Shown one piece after another: positions 51,653-61,436 of a stretch of 64,000 nucleotides of DNA. This DNA comes from Psychrobacter namhaensis (GTDB taxonomy: Bacteria > Pseudomonadota > Gammaproteobacteria > Pseudomonadales > Moraxellaceae). Both the position numbers and the translations under genes were made by a program. A model generated the notes under the pieces. That model made no database searches, was not told the DNA's origin, and saw only the letters and a program-made list of their open reading frames with translations. The first letter of the stretch is position 1; each line of letters opens with the position of its first letter. Location: assembly GCF_016107545.1 (NCBI RefSeq), contig NZ_JABASS010000002.1, positions 124,001 through 188,000 of the forward strand, given 5' to 3'.

Positions 51653-52642
51653 ATGTCAATGAAACAGCCTTTACGTGTTGCCGTCACTGGTGCCGCTGGT
51701 AATATCAGCTACGCGATGCTATTTCGTATTGCGTCTGGTGAGATGCTAGGTAAAGATCAGCCAGTTATTTTGCAATTGCTTGAAATCACGCCAGCTCTTG
51801 ACGCCCTAAAGGGTGTGGTCATGGAATTAGAAGACTGTGCATTCCCATTATTGGCGGGTATCGTCCAAACTGATGATGCTAATGTTGCGTTTAAAGATAT
51901 CGATTATGCTTTACTGGTTGGCGCACGTCCTCGTGGCCCAGGTATGGAACGTAAAGATTTGCTAGAAGCCAACGCTGCGATTTTCTCAGCGCAAGGTAAA
52001 GCATTGAATGACGTCGCAAGTCGTGATGTAAAAGTATTGGTTGTGGGTAACCCTGCCAACACGAATGCACTGATTGCTCAGCGTAACGCACCAGATCTTG
52101 ATCCACGTAACTTCACGGCGATGACTCGCTTGGATCACAACCGTGCCATGGCACAGTTGGCTGAAAAGACTGACAGCACCGTCAATGACATCAAAAAAAT
52201 GACGATCTGGGGCAACCACTCATCAACTCAGTATCCAGATTTAACCGCTTGCACTGTAAACGGCAAGCCTGCGCTAGATTTGGTTGATCGCGCGTGGTAC
52301 GAAAACACTTATATCCCTGAAGTACAACAGCGCGGTGCGGCGATCATTAAAGCTCGCGGTGCTTCTTCTGCGGCTTCTGCGGCCAATGCTGCTATTGCAC
52401 ATATGCGCACGTGGGCACTAGGTACGGATGAGAACGATTGGGTATCAATGGGCGTTTACTCAAACGGCGAATACGGTATCGCGGAAGGCTTAATCTACTC
52501 ATTCCCTTGCACTTGTAGCAATGGCGACTGGTCTATCGTAGACGGCGTTGATGTGTCATCAGATTTCTCTAAAGAGAAAATGGCTGCGACTGAGCAAGAG
52601 CTTAGCGAAGAGCGTGATGCGGTTGCACATTTGCTACCATAA
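51653..52642 (+). CDS. mdh: Malate dehydrogenase
   Basis: NAD-dependent malate dehydrogenase, 329 aa, TCA cycle, cytoplasm. It is of the cytosolic-eukaryote/Thermus-like type and not the E. coli type. The NAD-binding start is [17 protein letters not shown] and substrate-binding arginines lie in [15 protein letters not shown]. The catalytic His is in [20 protein letters not shown] precedes the ATG. Strong codon bias is in keeping with a housekeeping enzyme. It ends in a clear terminator. Confidence 0.96.
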   Translation: MSMKQPLRVAVTGAAGNISYAMLFRIASGEMLGKDQPVILQLLEITPALDALKGVVMELEDCAFPLLAGIVQTDDANVAFKDIDYALLVGARPRGPGMERKDLLEANAAIFSAQGKALNDVASRDVKVLVVGNPANTNALIAQRNAPDLDPRNFTAMTRLDHNRAMAQLAEKTDSTVNDIKKMTIWGNHSSTQYPDLTACTVNGKPALDLVDRAWYENTYIPEVQQRGAAIIKARGASSAASAANAAIAHMRTWALGTDENDWVSMGVYSNGEYGIAEGLIYSFPCTCSNGDWSIVDGVDVSSDFSKEKMAATEQELSEERDAVAHLLP

Positions 52643-52671
52643 GTCAGTAACCTGCTAAAGTTGTCATATAG

Positions 52672-52702
52672 AAAAAGCCCTCTTAAATAGGAGGGCTTTT
52701 TT
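52672..52702 (+). terminator. Intrinsic terminator of mdh
   Basis: AAAAAGCCCTC pairs with GAGGGCTTTTT around an eight-base loop, with a T-tract. Confidence 0.88.
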
Positions 52703-52870
52703 GTGTCTAGGGCACTCTGTTTTCCAGCCACCATTTATTTTAGCTGTTAACATAATTGATAACGTTAGATTAACGTTGGCTAACAGCTTTTAGCATAAAT
52801 ACTGCTACAATAAATGTGTTAGTTTAAATAATAAGCACAATTAAACCTACACCATCTAAGGAGAAAGCGT

Positions 52871-53116
52871 ATGTTGGGTGAACCTGAATATAGTATGAAT
52901 GAGTTATTTGCACAGTTAGGACTGGAGAGTTCTGACGAAGCGATTAATAGCTTTATTGAAAAGAACCAAATGGCAAAAGAAGAGAAGCTCACCGAGTCTC
53001 CTATTTGGAATGATAACCAACGTGCTTTTTTGCAAGAAGAGTGGTACAAAGACGCGGCATGGGTCGAAACCATTGATGAGCTCAACGTGCGTATGCATCC
53101 CCATGATGACGTTTAA
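52871..53116 (+). CDS. DUF2789 family protein
   Basis: An 81-aa acidic protein of the DUF2789 family. The family core is present: SMNELFAQLGLESSDEAINSFI, then SPIWNDNQRAFLQEE and ELNVRMHP, here cited in short form. AAGGAG stands seven bases before the ATG. It has no signal peptide or membrane segment. It is monocistronic between two terminators. Function is unknown. Confidence 0.85.
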   Translation: MLGEPEYSMNELFAQLGLESSDEAINSFIEKNQMAKEEKLTESPIWNDNQRAFLQEEWYKDAAWVETIDELNVRMHPHDDV

Positions 53117-53136
53117 AAGTCAGTAAATCGTTAGCT

Positions 53137-53170
53137 AAAAACCCACAATCGTGTCTGATGTGGGTTTTTT
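53137..53170. terminator. Bidirectional terminator between DUF2789 gene and ribF
   Basis: AAAAACCCACA pairs with TGTGGGTTTTT around an 11-base loop, with A/T tracts on both sides. Confidence 0.85.
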
Positions 53171-53192
53171 AGTGATAAGTGAGCGCTAGTGG

Positions 53193-54236
53193 CTAAATAA
53201 ATGACTGCTTGGCTCGCCATTCGATTAAATCTAACACATCTTGGTGGATTCCAGCTTTGAGGGCTTCTAAGCCGTCATAGTGTCTTTCACCATGCAAATA
53301 GTGTAAAAAGCGTACGTGTAAAGTCAAGCCGTATAAGTCCGCTTGTAACTCTGGAAAGTGTACTTCTAGGCGCCAGTTATGGGTTTTGTCCACAGAGGGT
53401 CTCGTACCAATATTAGCGGTACCAAATAAGCTGTCTGGACGTAGTCCTGTTATGCCTGTTTTCCCATCTGCTGCAAGGGGCACTAAGCCGTTAGGGATTA
53501 TCTTCCCATCTTTATCAAGGCTTACGACATCAACGGCAAAGATACCGTGTAACGCTGGTTTGAGGCGATTTAAGTCAATATTGGCCGTAGGAAAGTCCAG
53601 CGTACGCCCAATTTTATCTCCCCCAACGACCACGCCTGTTATGGCATAACCGCGCCCAAGTAGCGCGTTAGCAGCGTCAATGTCCCCTGCCAATAACAGA
53701 TCACGAATGCGCGTAGAGCTAATACGGGCAGCTTTATTACTGTCATCTGTGACGGTATGGAGGTTGGTCACGTGTAAGCCATAATCCCGCAGGAACTGAC
53801 TGTCGCCTGTTCGGTCATGGCCGAAGCGAAAGTCATCGCCCAATACTAATGCTTTGACATTTAAGCGCTTGGCTAAAATGTCTGCAAATGCCTGTGCTGA
53901 TAGCGAGCGAAAATCAGTATCAAACCCTGCGACAATTAAGGTCTCTATCCCGTGTTCTGCTAACAACGCTTGCTTTTCTGCCAGATTGGTTAGGCGGGCA
54001 GGGGCAGTGGCGGACGCAAAAAACTCACGGGGTTGTGGCTCAAATATCATGACGGCTGAGCCAAGATTTTGCGTATGGGCAATGTCAAGAACTTGGTCTA
54101 ACATCGCTTGATGACCGAGATGGACACCATCGAAATTGCCAATAGTAAGCACACAGGGCGCTAACTCTACTTGGCTAGTGCTTGTCGGCAAAGCGCTTGG
54201 TGACGCCATCAGTTGCTCAAGAAAATAGGTGTTCAT
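53193..54236 (-). CDS. ribF: Bifunctional riboflavin kinase / FAD synthetase RibF
   Basis: A 347-aa enzyme making FMN and FAD. The N-terminal FAD synthetase domain has TIGNFDGVHLGHQAML (HxGH intact) and ISSTRIRDLLLAGD. The C-terminal flavokinase domain has GRTLDFPTANI. Length is slightly above E. coli RibF (313) owing to an N-terminal extension of about 25 residues; a later start near MASPSALP is possible. The ribosome site is weak. murJ, a frequent neighbour of ribF, is a few genes away on the same strand. Confidence 0.94.
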   Translation of the reverse strand: MNTYFLEQLMASPSALPTSTSQVELAPCVLTIGNFDGVHLGHQAMLDQVLDIAHTQNLGSAVMIFEPQPREFFASATAPARLTNLAEKQALLAEHGIETLIVAGFDTDFRSLSAQAFADILAKRLNVKALVLGDDFRFGHDRTGDSQFLRDYGLHVTNLHTVTDDSNKAARISSTRIRDLLLAGDIDAANALLGRGYAITGVVVGGDKIGRTLDFPTANIDLNRLKPALHGIFAVDVVSLDKDGKIIPNGLVPLAADGKTGITGLRPDSLFGTANIGTRPSVDKTHNWRLEVHFPELQADLYGLTLHVRFLHYLHGERHYDGLEALKAGIHQDVLDLIEWRAKQSFI

Positions 54237-54495
54237 AAATTTTCAGCTATGATAAGACCAGATAAAAAAGAAAAAACACAACCATATTAAAAATCGATGT
54301 GTCTAAAACCAGCCATTATAAAGTAAAATGACCATACTAACATCCCATAGTCTGCTCATCGTACAAGTATGACACCATCCGTCTTGCGATCTTCAAATAA
54401 CGTTGGACTACCTCGTTTGGATGTAATGACTGGGGTTATACAGTGCGGATGGTCAACAAATGATGATAAAGAATGACATTAATTTTGGAGGTTCT

Positions 54496-55113
54496 ATGTC
54501 CGAGGTCGCTTTGAACGCCGTACCGTCTGTGTTATCAACAGACAAGCTCAACGATCAGTTTATTGTACAGCGTGCCAATAAAGAGGATTTACCCGAAATC
54601 TTGGCTATTTACAACCAAAGTATCGCGGGCAAACAAGCAACCGCCAATCTCGTCCCAGTCACTTGCGAGGAACGGGGTGAGTGGTTTACTGAGCATTTAA
54701 ACAGTCCAACGCGTCCTATTTACACGGTTCGAGCCAGGGTCACAGGCGCTGAAACTATGGCACCAGTAGCGACATTGCCTATCGTAGCGTGGGGGAGCTT
54801 TAGTGATTTATATGCGCGTACGGCTTATCATATCAGTACTGAGATCAGTATTTATCTACATAAAGAATATCATGGCCAAGGGTTAGGTAGCTTATTGACA
54901 CGCTGGATGCTCGCGCAAGCGCCAAGCCTCGGCATACACAATATCGTCGCACTGGTCTTTGCTCACAACCAGCCAAGCTTAGGTCTATTCCGTAAGCTTG
55001 GGTTTGTGCAGTGGGGGTACATGCCAAAAGTTTGTGACATGCAAGGTTTTATCGCTGATGTGGTGATGCTTGGCAAAGCTGTGGAGTCAGATACGGATAG
55101 CGAGGCACTTTAG
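54496..55113 (+). CDS. GNAT-family acetyltransferase (phosphinothricin acetyltransferase-like)
   Basis: A 205-aa GNAT enzyme. The acetyl-CoA loop is HGQGLGSLLTRW and the family ending NQPSLGLFRKLGFVQWGY is present (cited in part). The overall pattern (ILAIYNQSI near residue 35) is that of PAT/YncA-type acetyltransferases, acting on small amines or amino acids. The ATG at 54496 has GGAGG four bases upstream. The last four bases overlap the convergent lipoprotein gene. Confidence 0.88.
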   Translation: MSEVALNAVPSVLSTDKLNDQFIVQRANKEDLPEILAIYNQSIAGKQATANLVPVTCEERGEWFTEHLNSPTRPIYTVRARVTGAETMAPVATLPIVAWGSFSDLYARTAYHISTEISIYLHKEYHGQGLGSLLTRWMLAQAPSLGIHNIVALVFAHNQPSLGLFRKLGFVQWGYMPKVCDMQGFIADVVMLGKAVESDTDSEAL

Positions 55114-55721
55114 CCTAAAATTTTCCATTGTCCCGCTATCTTTTGTAGCTCGTAAGTCAGCGGTGCAGGCTCACTTTGGCCTTTTAGCATTAGCTCACCT
55201 ACAATGGTAGCATGGGTCTTATCGTCGTTATATTTGGTATCAGTGATGGTGACGCCATCAACTGTTTGCCTAAAAGCAGATTGAGTTTTGGCAAGCTCTT
55301 CTTCGAAGTTTGCCATATCGACTTTGTAGTATTCTGCGGCTTTTTTTGCATCGCCGTAGTATAAGCTGTCTAGGGCTTGCTTAACAGTGTCTTCAGGAGT
55401 ACCAGACTGGGTCGGATTGGTGACTAGGCTTTTTTGCTCGGTTGAGGAAGCGACTGGGCTTAAGTCATCATTATCAATGATGGCTTCATCTGTCACAGGA
55501 TCAGCTATTGTCTCATTTTCAACGGTGTTATCCGCACTCACTGTCGGCGCTTGATTGTCGGTGTCGGTATTGTTTGCAGTGACGGCTGCCGTATTTTCAG
55601 TATCGACCTCTGGTTCTACCGTATCATTATTGCTACAACCACTTAAAAGTAGACTCGTGCTTAAGACCCCAGTAGCAAGTATGATTGGTAAGCGTGGCAA
55701 TGAGAGCGGTTTGGTTGTCAT
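55110..55721 (-). CDS. Lipoprotein with DUF4878-like domain
   Basis: A 203-aa lipoprotein with signal peptide ending at LLSGC. A long acidic Thr/Asn/Asp-rich linker (about 70 residues) is followed by a small NTF2-like domain (VKQALDSLYYGDAKKAAEYY to YELQKIAGQWKILG), which resembles DUF4878. The ATG at 55721 has GAGG six bases upstream. It is anchored to a membrane with an extended stalk. The role is unknown; it may bind a partner at the cell surface or in the periplasm. Confidence 0.8.
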   Translation of the reverse strand: MTTKPLSLPRLPIILATGVLSTSLLLSGCSNNDTVEPEVDTENTAAVTANNTDTDNQAPTVSADNTVENETIADPVTDEAIIDNDDLSPVASSTEQKSLVTNPTQSGTPEDTVKQALDSLYYGDAKKAAEYYKVDMANFEEELAKTQSAFRQTVDGVTITDTKYNDDKTHATIVGELMLKGQSEPAPLTYELQKIAGQWKILG

Positions 55722-55842
55722 ATAGAACCTCAATGTTCAGTTATTCATTAGGAGTCAATTATGGCAACTATTGGCCGCGTTAACTATCAATTCTCATACT
55801 AAGCTTGTTTTGGTTTCGTAAGCCAATCTCTTATTTGACCTT

Positions 55843-57393
55843 TTACCCGTGTTTTAAGTGGCGGGGACGGAAACCTGTTGCCAATAACACCGCGCCGTAA
55901 ACCAGTGCCCCTACCGCACACATGATAAGTAAGGCCACGATGCGTCGCCATTGGGCATCATCGGTTGGGAAGTAGGGCAATATGAGATAAAGAACCCCCA
56001 CCATCGCACCCGTAGAGACCGCGAACTGGGCAAATAGCTTTTTCCAGTGGCTGCCAAAGCGGAAGATGTCACGCTTGTGTAAGAAATAATATAACAAGCC
56101 TGCGTTTACAAATGCGGCCCCAGTAGTTGCCAATGCTAGACCGCCATGCAGGGGTATCTCTAATAAATAAAATATGCCAATAAAAATGACACTAAAAACC
56201 ATGTTGGCAAAAACGGAAATAATACCGATTTTTACGGGCGTTCTGGTATCTTGACGCGCAAAAAATGCCGGCGCAAATATTTTTATGAGCATAAACCCTA
56301 AGATGCCACCAGCCATACTACGCAGCGCCAGCGAGCTCATTTGCGCATCGCGCAAGGTAAACTCACCCCGCAAAAACAATGCTTGCATCAGTACGTCTGC
56401 CAGTATAAAAAGGGCGGCCGAGGCAGGAACGCCCACCAAAATAATCAAGCGTGCGGCCCAATCGATGGTCTTTTTGAAGCTGACGTCGTCTTTTTGGGCT
56501 TCGCTTTTCGATAGGCTTGGCAAAATAACGGTACCGATTGCGACACCAATCAGTCCTAACGGTAGCTCACTCATACGCTCTGCCGCATACAGCCAAGATA
56601 CCGAGCCGCCAATCATCAATGAGGCAAAAACAGTATTGAGCAGCAAGTTAATCTGGGTGACAGAGACACCAAAAATAGCAGGTAGCATGAGCTTTAAAAT
56701 ACGGCGAACGCCTTCATGTTGAAAATCCACTTTTGGAGCGACCAGCAGTTTTTGTTGCCATAGCTGAGGCAGTTGTATCAAAAATTGCAGCAGTCCAGCG
56801 AACGCGACGGCATAGCCAAGGGCCATGATGGGGGTATCGAACATCGGAGCAAAGATCAGCGCGCCGCCAATCATACATAAATTTAATAGAACCGGAGCAA
56901 AGGCGGGAGCGGCAAAACGGCCATAACTTTGCAGGATGCCACTAGCAAAAGCCGTCATGGAAATAAACAGTAAATAAGGGAAGGTTAAGCGCAGCAACTC
57001 AGCGGTGATGGCGAACTTATCGGGTTGGTCGGCAAAGCCTGGTGCAAACAAAGTCACGACCCAAGGCGCGATCAAGATGACCACCACGGTGAGCATGGAG
57101 AGAACCAGTAACAGCGCCCCTGAGGTGCGACTGACTAAAATCTGTACCTGCTGTAAGCTGTATTTTTCTTTATACTCAGATAATACCGGTACAAAAGCTT
57201 GGCTAAATGCGCCTTCTGCAAACAGACGCCGCAAAAAATTGGGTATCTTAAAGGCGACCAAAAAGGCATCCATCAGACCACCAGCGCCAAAGACACCTAA
57301 CAATACGACATCGCGTACCAGACCTAAGATACGAGACAGCATGGTCATGCTACTGACCACCATGGTTGAACGAAATAACCGACTTTTTGCCAT
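55843..57393 (-). CDS. murJ: Lipid II flippase MurJ
   Basis: A 516-aa MATE-like (MOP superfamily) inner-membrane flippase that moves lipid II for peptidoglycan synthesis. The N-terminus STMVVSSMTMLSRILGLVRDV and FRRLFAEGAFSQAFVPVLSEY are signature segments (seen as MTMLSRILGLVRD and AEGAFSQAFVPV). Around 14 helices are expected. It is preceded by the ampD gene on the same strand, and functions with Slt and AmpD in cell wall turnover. Essential in relatives. Confidence 0.94.
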   Translation of the reverse strand: MAKSRLFRSTMVVSSMTMLSRILGLVRDVVLLGVFGAGGLMDAFLVAFKIPNFLRRLFAEGAFSQAFVPVLSEYKEKYSLQQVQILVSRTSGALLLVLSMLTVVVILIAPWVVTLFAPGFADQPDKFAITAELLRLTFPYLLFISMTAFASGILQSYGRFAAPAFAPVLLNLCMIGGALIFAPMFDTPIMALGYAVAFAGLLQFLIQLPQLWQQKLLVAPKVDFQHEGVRRILKLMLPAIFGVSVTQINLLLNTVFASLMIGGSVSWLYAAERMSELPLGLIGVAIGTVILPSLSKSEAQKDDVSFKKTIDWAARLIILVGVPASAALFILADVLMQALFLRGEFTLRDAQMSSLALRSMAGGILGFMLIKIFAPAFFARQDTRTPVKIGIISVFANMVFSVIFIGIFYLLEIPLHGGLALATTGAAFVNAGLLYYFLHKRDIFRFGSHWKKLFAQFAVSTGAMVGVLYLILPYFPTDDAQWRRIVALLIMCAVGALVYGAVLLATGFRPRHLKHG

Positions 57394-57529
57394 GAGAACC
57401 TATTGTGCCAAGTTGTTTACTAATGGTTGTGTACTGATTTACGGGGGTCGAAAAACTGACGAATTATAGCACTTTCATAACAGAGATAAATAAATTGAAT
57501 GGGGAAACGGTCGGTGCTATTAGTAGGCA

Positions 57530-58120
57530 TTACTTCTCAAGGTTCTTAGCGATCAGCTCACGCAACTTGACCCATTCAAAATAGTCTCCAGGGTCGGTTT
57601 TACGACCCGGCGCAATATCACTGTGCCCTGTCAGATGACGACGTGTTTTCGGATAAGCATCGTATATGGCAGTGATAACTTGAGCAAGCGTGTCATACTG
57701 TGCGGTGCTAAAGGACACAAAATCTGACCCTTCAAGCTCAATGCCAATGCTATAATCGTTACATTCAGGTCGGCCAAGATAGCTGGATCTACCGGCATGC
57801 CACGCCCGTTCGTCAAAGTTGACAAACTGAGTGATGCTCCCATCACGCTCGATAAATAAGTGCGCCGACACTTCTGAGCCTTGAATGGTCTCAAAATAAG
57901 GATGGGCATGCCAATCTAACTGATTGGTAAACAAGGCCTTAACATAGTGGACGCCGTCAGTACCGCACACGCCAAACTCATTGGGTGGTAAGCTGATATT
58001 ATGAATGACGATGGTATCAACGCTTGAGTCTGCTGGTCGCCCATTGCAGTTAGGTGACGCAAGCCATGTCGCTGCTGATAACCGACCAGCATTAATGGTC
58101 ATTGGTGATGATATGGACAT
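57530..58120 (-). CDS. ampD: 1,6-anhydro-N-acetylmuramyl-L-alanine amidase AmpD
   Basis: A 196-aa cytoplasmic zinc amidase that recycles muropeptides. Zinc ligands are visible: the His in IVIHNISLPPNEFG, and His and Asp in GHSDIAPGRKTDPGDYF. Further AmpD features are VSAHLFIERDGSITQF and RAWHAGRSSY. There is no signal peptide, as expected for AmpD and unlike AmpDh2/3. The gene is upstream of murJ on the same strand with a 136-base gap. In relatives its loss derepresses beta-lactamase. Confidence 0.93.
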   Translation of the reverse strand: MSISSPMTINAGRLSAATWLASPNCNGRPADSSVDTIVIHNISLPPNEFGVCGTDGVHYVKALFTNQLDWHAHPYFETIQGSEVSAHLFIERDGSITQFVNFDERAWHAGRSSYLGRPECNDYSIGIELEGSDFVSFSTAQYDTLAQVITAIYDAYPKTRRHLTGHSDIAPGRKTDPGDYFEWVKLRELIAKNLEK

Positions 58121-58335
58121 AATCTTCTCTTTTAAAAAGGTGTTAACAAGTACGCAGCTTAAACCTTTATCTAATGATTGCTTATAAAACAGTTGTAAAC
58201 ACGAGCTAAACGCTGAACCAATCTCAGTCGTAGATATTTTGTAGATGGTTTAAATGATGGTACCAGCAGACACTACTCATCAGCCAATAATGACGCTATC
58301 GGCGTGTGAACAATAACGTGCGAGGTTTTGCCCCC

Positions 58336-60504
58336 ATGTCTATAAAGCCTATTTCTCTACCTGTCGATTGTACCTTAACGACAATTCGCCAGCGAGCACG
58401 TTTACCATTTGCTGTTGCAGGACTACTCCTCTCTGCCCAAACGCAGGCCTTTTTGCCGACGCCGCTATCGCTAGTGACAACAGGGGAATTAGCACCTATG
58501 TCAAATAGTGCCGTGGTAGATGAGACTGCTAATACCGCAGCATACCCTCGTGTTCAAACAGAGATTTCAGAGGGGCAAAATGCTCAAGCCAGACAAAAAA
58601 GTCAGGCTGAAGAGTTATTGGCCAACTGGCGTGAACAGGTAAAAACAGAAAATCTGGCACAGCATACAACGTGGCGGCGTTTATTGTATTTCTTTGATGA
58701 CCAAAAAGGCTTCTTGGGTAAAAATAAAGGTGTCAGTGTCGTTGATGACGCCAACTTTTTTTTAAGTAAAAATGGTCAGCAAGATTCAGGCGCAGAGCTT
58801 GATGCGATGCTTGTTGCCCTCGCGGACGAGCTGACAATCACGGCGCACAATACGGCTCAAACAGGTGATAGTAGCTCTCTAAACAGTCGCTCTCAAAACA
58901 GCAATTCGGTACTGTGCCGTTTTCCAGCGCGCGTACATTGGCTGAGCGAAACGTTGAACATTTCTGAGAGCGATCTGATGGCTGACTGTCCTGAGTTTGA
59001 TGAATGGATTAAGAAGCTCGCCCCTGAGCAGCTGTCTATTATGTTTGCGCAAGAGTATTTGGACAATCCTACCTCTGCTTTCGCTCATACGTTATTACGT
59101 ATCGACTCAAAAGCAAGCGCGGCTGATCCGAGTCAAATTCATCATGCTTATGCCCTCAATTACACAGTGGGCGGTGATCCCGCTGATAGCTTTGTAGTGT
59201 ATGCCATCAAATCTATGATTGGTAGCTATGATAACGCCATCGAAATTGACCCTTATCCAGAAAAACTCGCCAAATACCTACAAGATGACGAGCGTGATGC
59301 GTGGACGTATCAATTGGATTTGTCCCCAAGTGAGGGGCAACAAATCATGCGTCATGTTTGGGAAACCAAAGGTCTAGAGATGCCTTATTATTTTGCCACT
59401 GATAACTGTGCCTCTGAGATTTTACGCTTAATTGACGTGGTACGCCCGCAGCAACATCTGTTGAGCCAACTGCCTTATGTCGTCATTCCATCAGATGTCG
59501 TGCAGTTACTCGATAACGAAGGTCTGCTCGCCCGCACCAACTATACGCCTGCTGATAGCACGTTACGCCAAGCCCAGCTTAATGCAGTTAAACAACAGCG
59601 TGAGCAGTTAGGCTATCACAATAGTGCAAAGCAGACTTTTCATGAAATCAAATCGGCGCGGCTTAATCCTATTTCAAGTATGTCAAGCGACAAGCAAACC
59701 TTACTGCAGCGCCGTATTGCGGTATCGGACAACAATCCAATCGACAGGCATCCGCTGCAACTTGGTCATGTCGGTATCGGCCAACGTGGCGATAATAATT
59801 ATATCGATGTTGGGGTGCGGGCAGGCTACCATGATTTTCTCGACCGTCCCGCAGGATTTCCCCAGTTTTTCGATTTAGAAGGCGCCGCTGTCACTGTGCG
59901 TCTGTATGACAAAGATGACAATAGCGTCCACAATAGGGATTATCAACCAGACAGTGTGGTCTTGCAGAATCTTACTTTGGTGCGTGGTCGCTCTTTTAAC
60001 CCCGTTAATTCTGCCAAAAAAGGTAAAACGTGGGGGGCGACTATCGAGGCCACGCGCGTTGATGACGGCTCGCAGCAAGATGGCACCGATCATTTAGTGG
60101 GCAGTTTGGGTTATGAGACGGGTTGGTCGTGGGCTTTTGGTACGCCTAGAAAAAACACGGGTGAGATGCCGCCACAACTATGCTATACCTTGTTATCAGG
60201 GACGACGCAAGCTGGACGTGGTCTCAATAAAGGCTATCGTGTAGGAGCAGGGGTAAACCTAGGTTGTCGTTATCAGATTAACAATCAGTTACGCGTGCAG
60301 GCTGAATTGCAACTGCCATATTGGTATCATGGCAGCAGTGATGCACCCGATGTCCGTGGTCATTATTGGCAGCCGATATCGACTTTAGGACTACAATACG
60401 ATTTTGATAAAAAACAAGCCTTGCGTATTAATACCAACTACGATTGGCAAGAGCGCCTCGCCGTTAATGATGATATACAGTTGTCCTATAGACGATATTT
60501 TTAG
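58336..60504 (+). CDS. DUF4105-domain outer-membrane-like protein
   Basis: A 722-aa exported protein. A signal peptide (LPFAVAGLLLSAQTQA) is followed by a DUF4105/Lnb N-terminal-type domain with FAHTLLRIDS, HAYALNYTVGGDP and the cysteine motif FATDNCASEILRL. The last ~240 residues have alternating hydrophobic strands ending in SYRRYF, suggesting a C-terminal beta-barrel with terminal Phe. GTG at 58306 is an alternative start; the ATG at 58336 has GAGG about ten bases upstream. A cysteine-peptidase-like fold has been proposed for DUF4105; the substrate is unknown. Confidence 0.8.
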   Translation: MSIKPISLPVDCTLTTIRQRARLPFAVAGLLLSAQTQAFLPTPLSLVTTGELAPMSNSAVVDETANTAAYPRVQTEISEGQNAQARQKSQAEELLANWREQVKTENLAQHTTWRRLLYFFDDQKGFLGKNKGVSVVDDANFFLSKNGQQDSGAELDAMLVALADELTITAHNTAQTGDSSSLNSRSQNSNSVLCRFPARVHWLSETLNISESDLMADCPEFDEWIKKLAPEQLSIMFAQEYLDNPTSAFAHTLLRIDSKASAADPSQIHHAYALNYTVGGDPADSFVVYAIKSMIGSYDNAIEIDPYPEKLAKYLQDDERDAWTYQLDLSPSEGQQIMRHVWETKGLEMPYYFATDNCASEILRLIDVVRPQQHLLSQLPYVVIPSDVVQLLDNEGLLARTNYTPADSTLRQAQLNAVKQQREQLGYHNSAKQTFHEIKSARLNPISSMSSDKQTLLQRRIAVSDNNPIDRHPLQLGHVGIGQRGDNNYIDVGVRAGYHDFLDRPAGFPQFFDLEGAAVTVRLYDKDDNSVHNRDYQPDSVVLQNLTLVRGRSFNPVNSAKKGKTWGATIEATRVDDGSQQDGTDHLVGSLGYETGWSWAFGTPRKNTGEMPPQLCYTLLSGTTQAGRGLNKGYRVGAGVNLGCRYQINNQLRVQAELQLPYWYHGSSDAPDVRGHYWQPISTLGLQYDFDKKQALRINTNYDWQERLAVNDDIQLSYRRYF

Positions 60505-60545
60505 ATGTTTGGCTTTTACACGTTTGGCAAAGGGTAGGATGGATT

Positions 60546-61403
60546 ATGAGCACTCAAAAATTCCTGATTATTGGACAAGGTGATATCGGCTTACCGGTGA
60601 CCAATAAGCTTGCGCAGAACGGCTTAAACGTCACGGGACTGGCACGGGGTGAGCGTCATCAGTACGCGTTGAGTGACAAAGCCGCTTTTATGCAGGCCGA
60701 TGCTGTGACACTCAAGGCTGAGCAATTGCAAGATTTTACGCATATTGCGATCATTGTGACCCCTGATGAGTATTCAACCAGTGGGTATCACAATAGCTAT
60801 TTGGCCGTCACTCAACATGTTGCCAAATATGCCGATAAACTAACCCAGCTTGAGCGTGTTATTTTTATTTCCTCAACGGGGGTTTATGGTCAAAATAACG
60901 GTGAATGGATTGATGCATATACCGCGCCGATGACACCAGAACGTGAGTCATCAAAAGTCATACTACAAGCAGAGCAAGCCCTGCAACAAGGGTTCGGTGA
61001 TAAAGCGATTGTCATTCGTCCGAGCGGGATTTATGGGCCAGATCGCCTCATGCGTTTGCGTAAAGTCAAAGAACCAAAAAAAGAGCCAGTGGCAGCCGCG
61101 CATTGGAGCAATCGTATTATGGATTGTGATTTGGTCAACATCATTATCAATGTATTGACCTGCGATGCACCAAAATCTATTTATCTGGCCACGGACTACA
61201 TGCCAGTCACGACTTTTGAGCTGACGGCTTGGCTCAGTAAGCAAGTTGGCGAGCTGCCTCCTGAGATTGATCATAAAAAAACAGCAGTGACAGGAAAGCG
61301 TTTACACAGCAACATTCCATTAGCTTGGCTGGATTATCCTGATTGGCAAGTCGGTTACGCTGATATTTTGCGTCACCAGCAGTCAGACGACAGTTCGATT
61401 TAA
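60546..61403 (+). CDS. YeeZ-like NAD-dependent epimerase/dehydratase
   Basis: A 285-aa Rossmann-fold protein of the extended SDR type. The cofactor loop is IIGQGDIGLPV, then FISSTGVYGQNNGEW carries the usual Ser/Tyr region, and VIRPSGIYGPDRL follows. The closest type I recognise is E. coli YeeZ. The substrate is unknown. AGGATGG lies near the ATG. It sits 42 bases after the DUF4105 gene and 33 bases before the next gene, so an operon is likely. Confidence 0.83.
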   Translation: MSTQKFLIIGQGDIGLPVTNKLAQNGLNVTGLARGERHQYALSDKAAFMQADAVTLKAEQLQDFTHIAIIVTPDEYSTSGYHNSYLAVTQHVAKYADKLTQLERVIFISSTGVYGQNNGEWIDAYTAPMTPERESSKVILQAEQALQQGFGDKAIVIRPSGIYGPDRLMRLRKVKEPKKEPVAAAHWSNRIMDCDLVNIIINVLTCDAPKSIYLATDYMPVTTFELTAWLSKQVGELPPEIDHKKTAVTGKRLHSNIPLAWLDYPDWQVGYADILRHQQSDDSSI

Positions 61404-61436
61404 TCGGTTTTATATTTGATAGCCTATGGAGATTTC

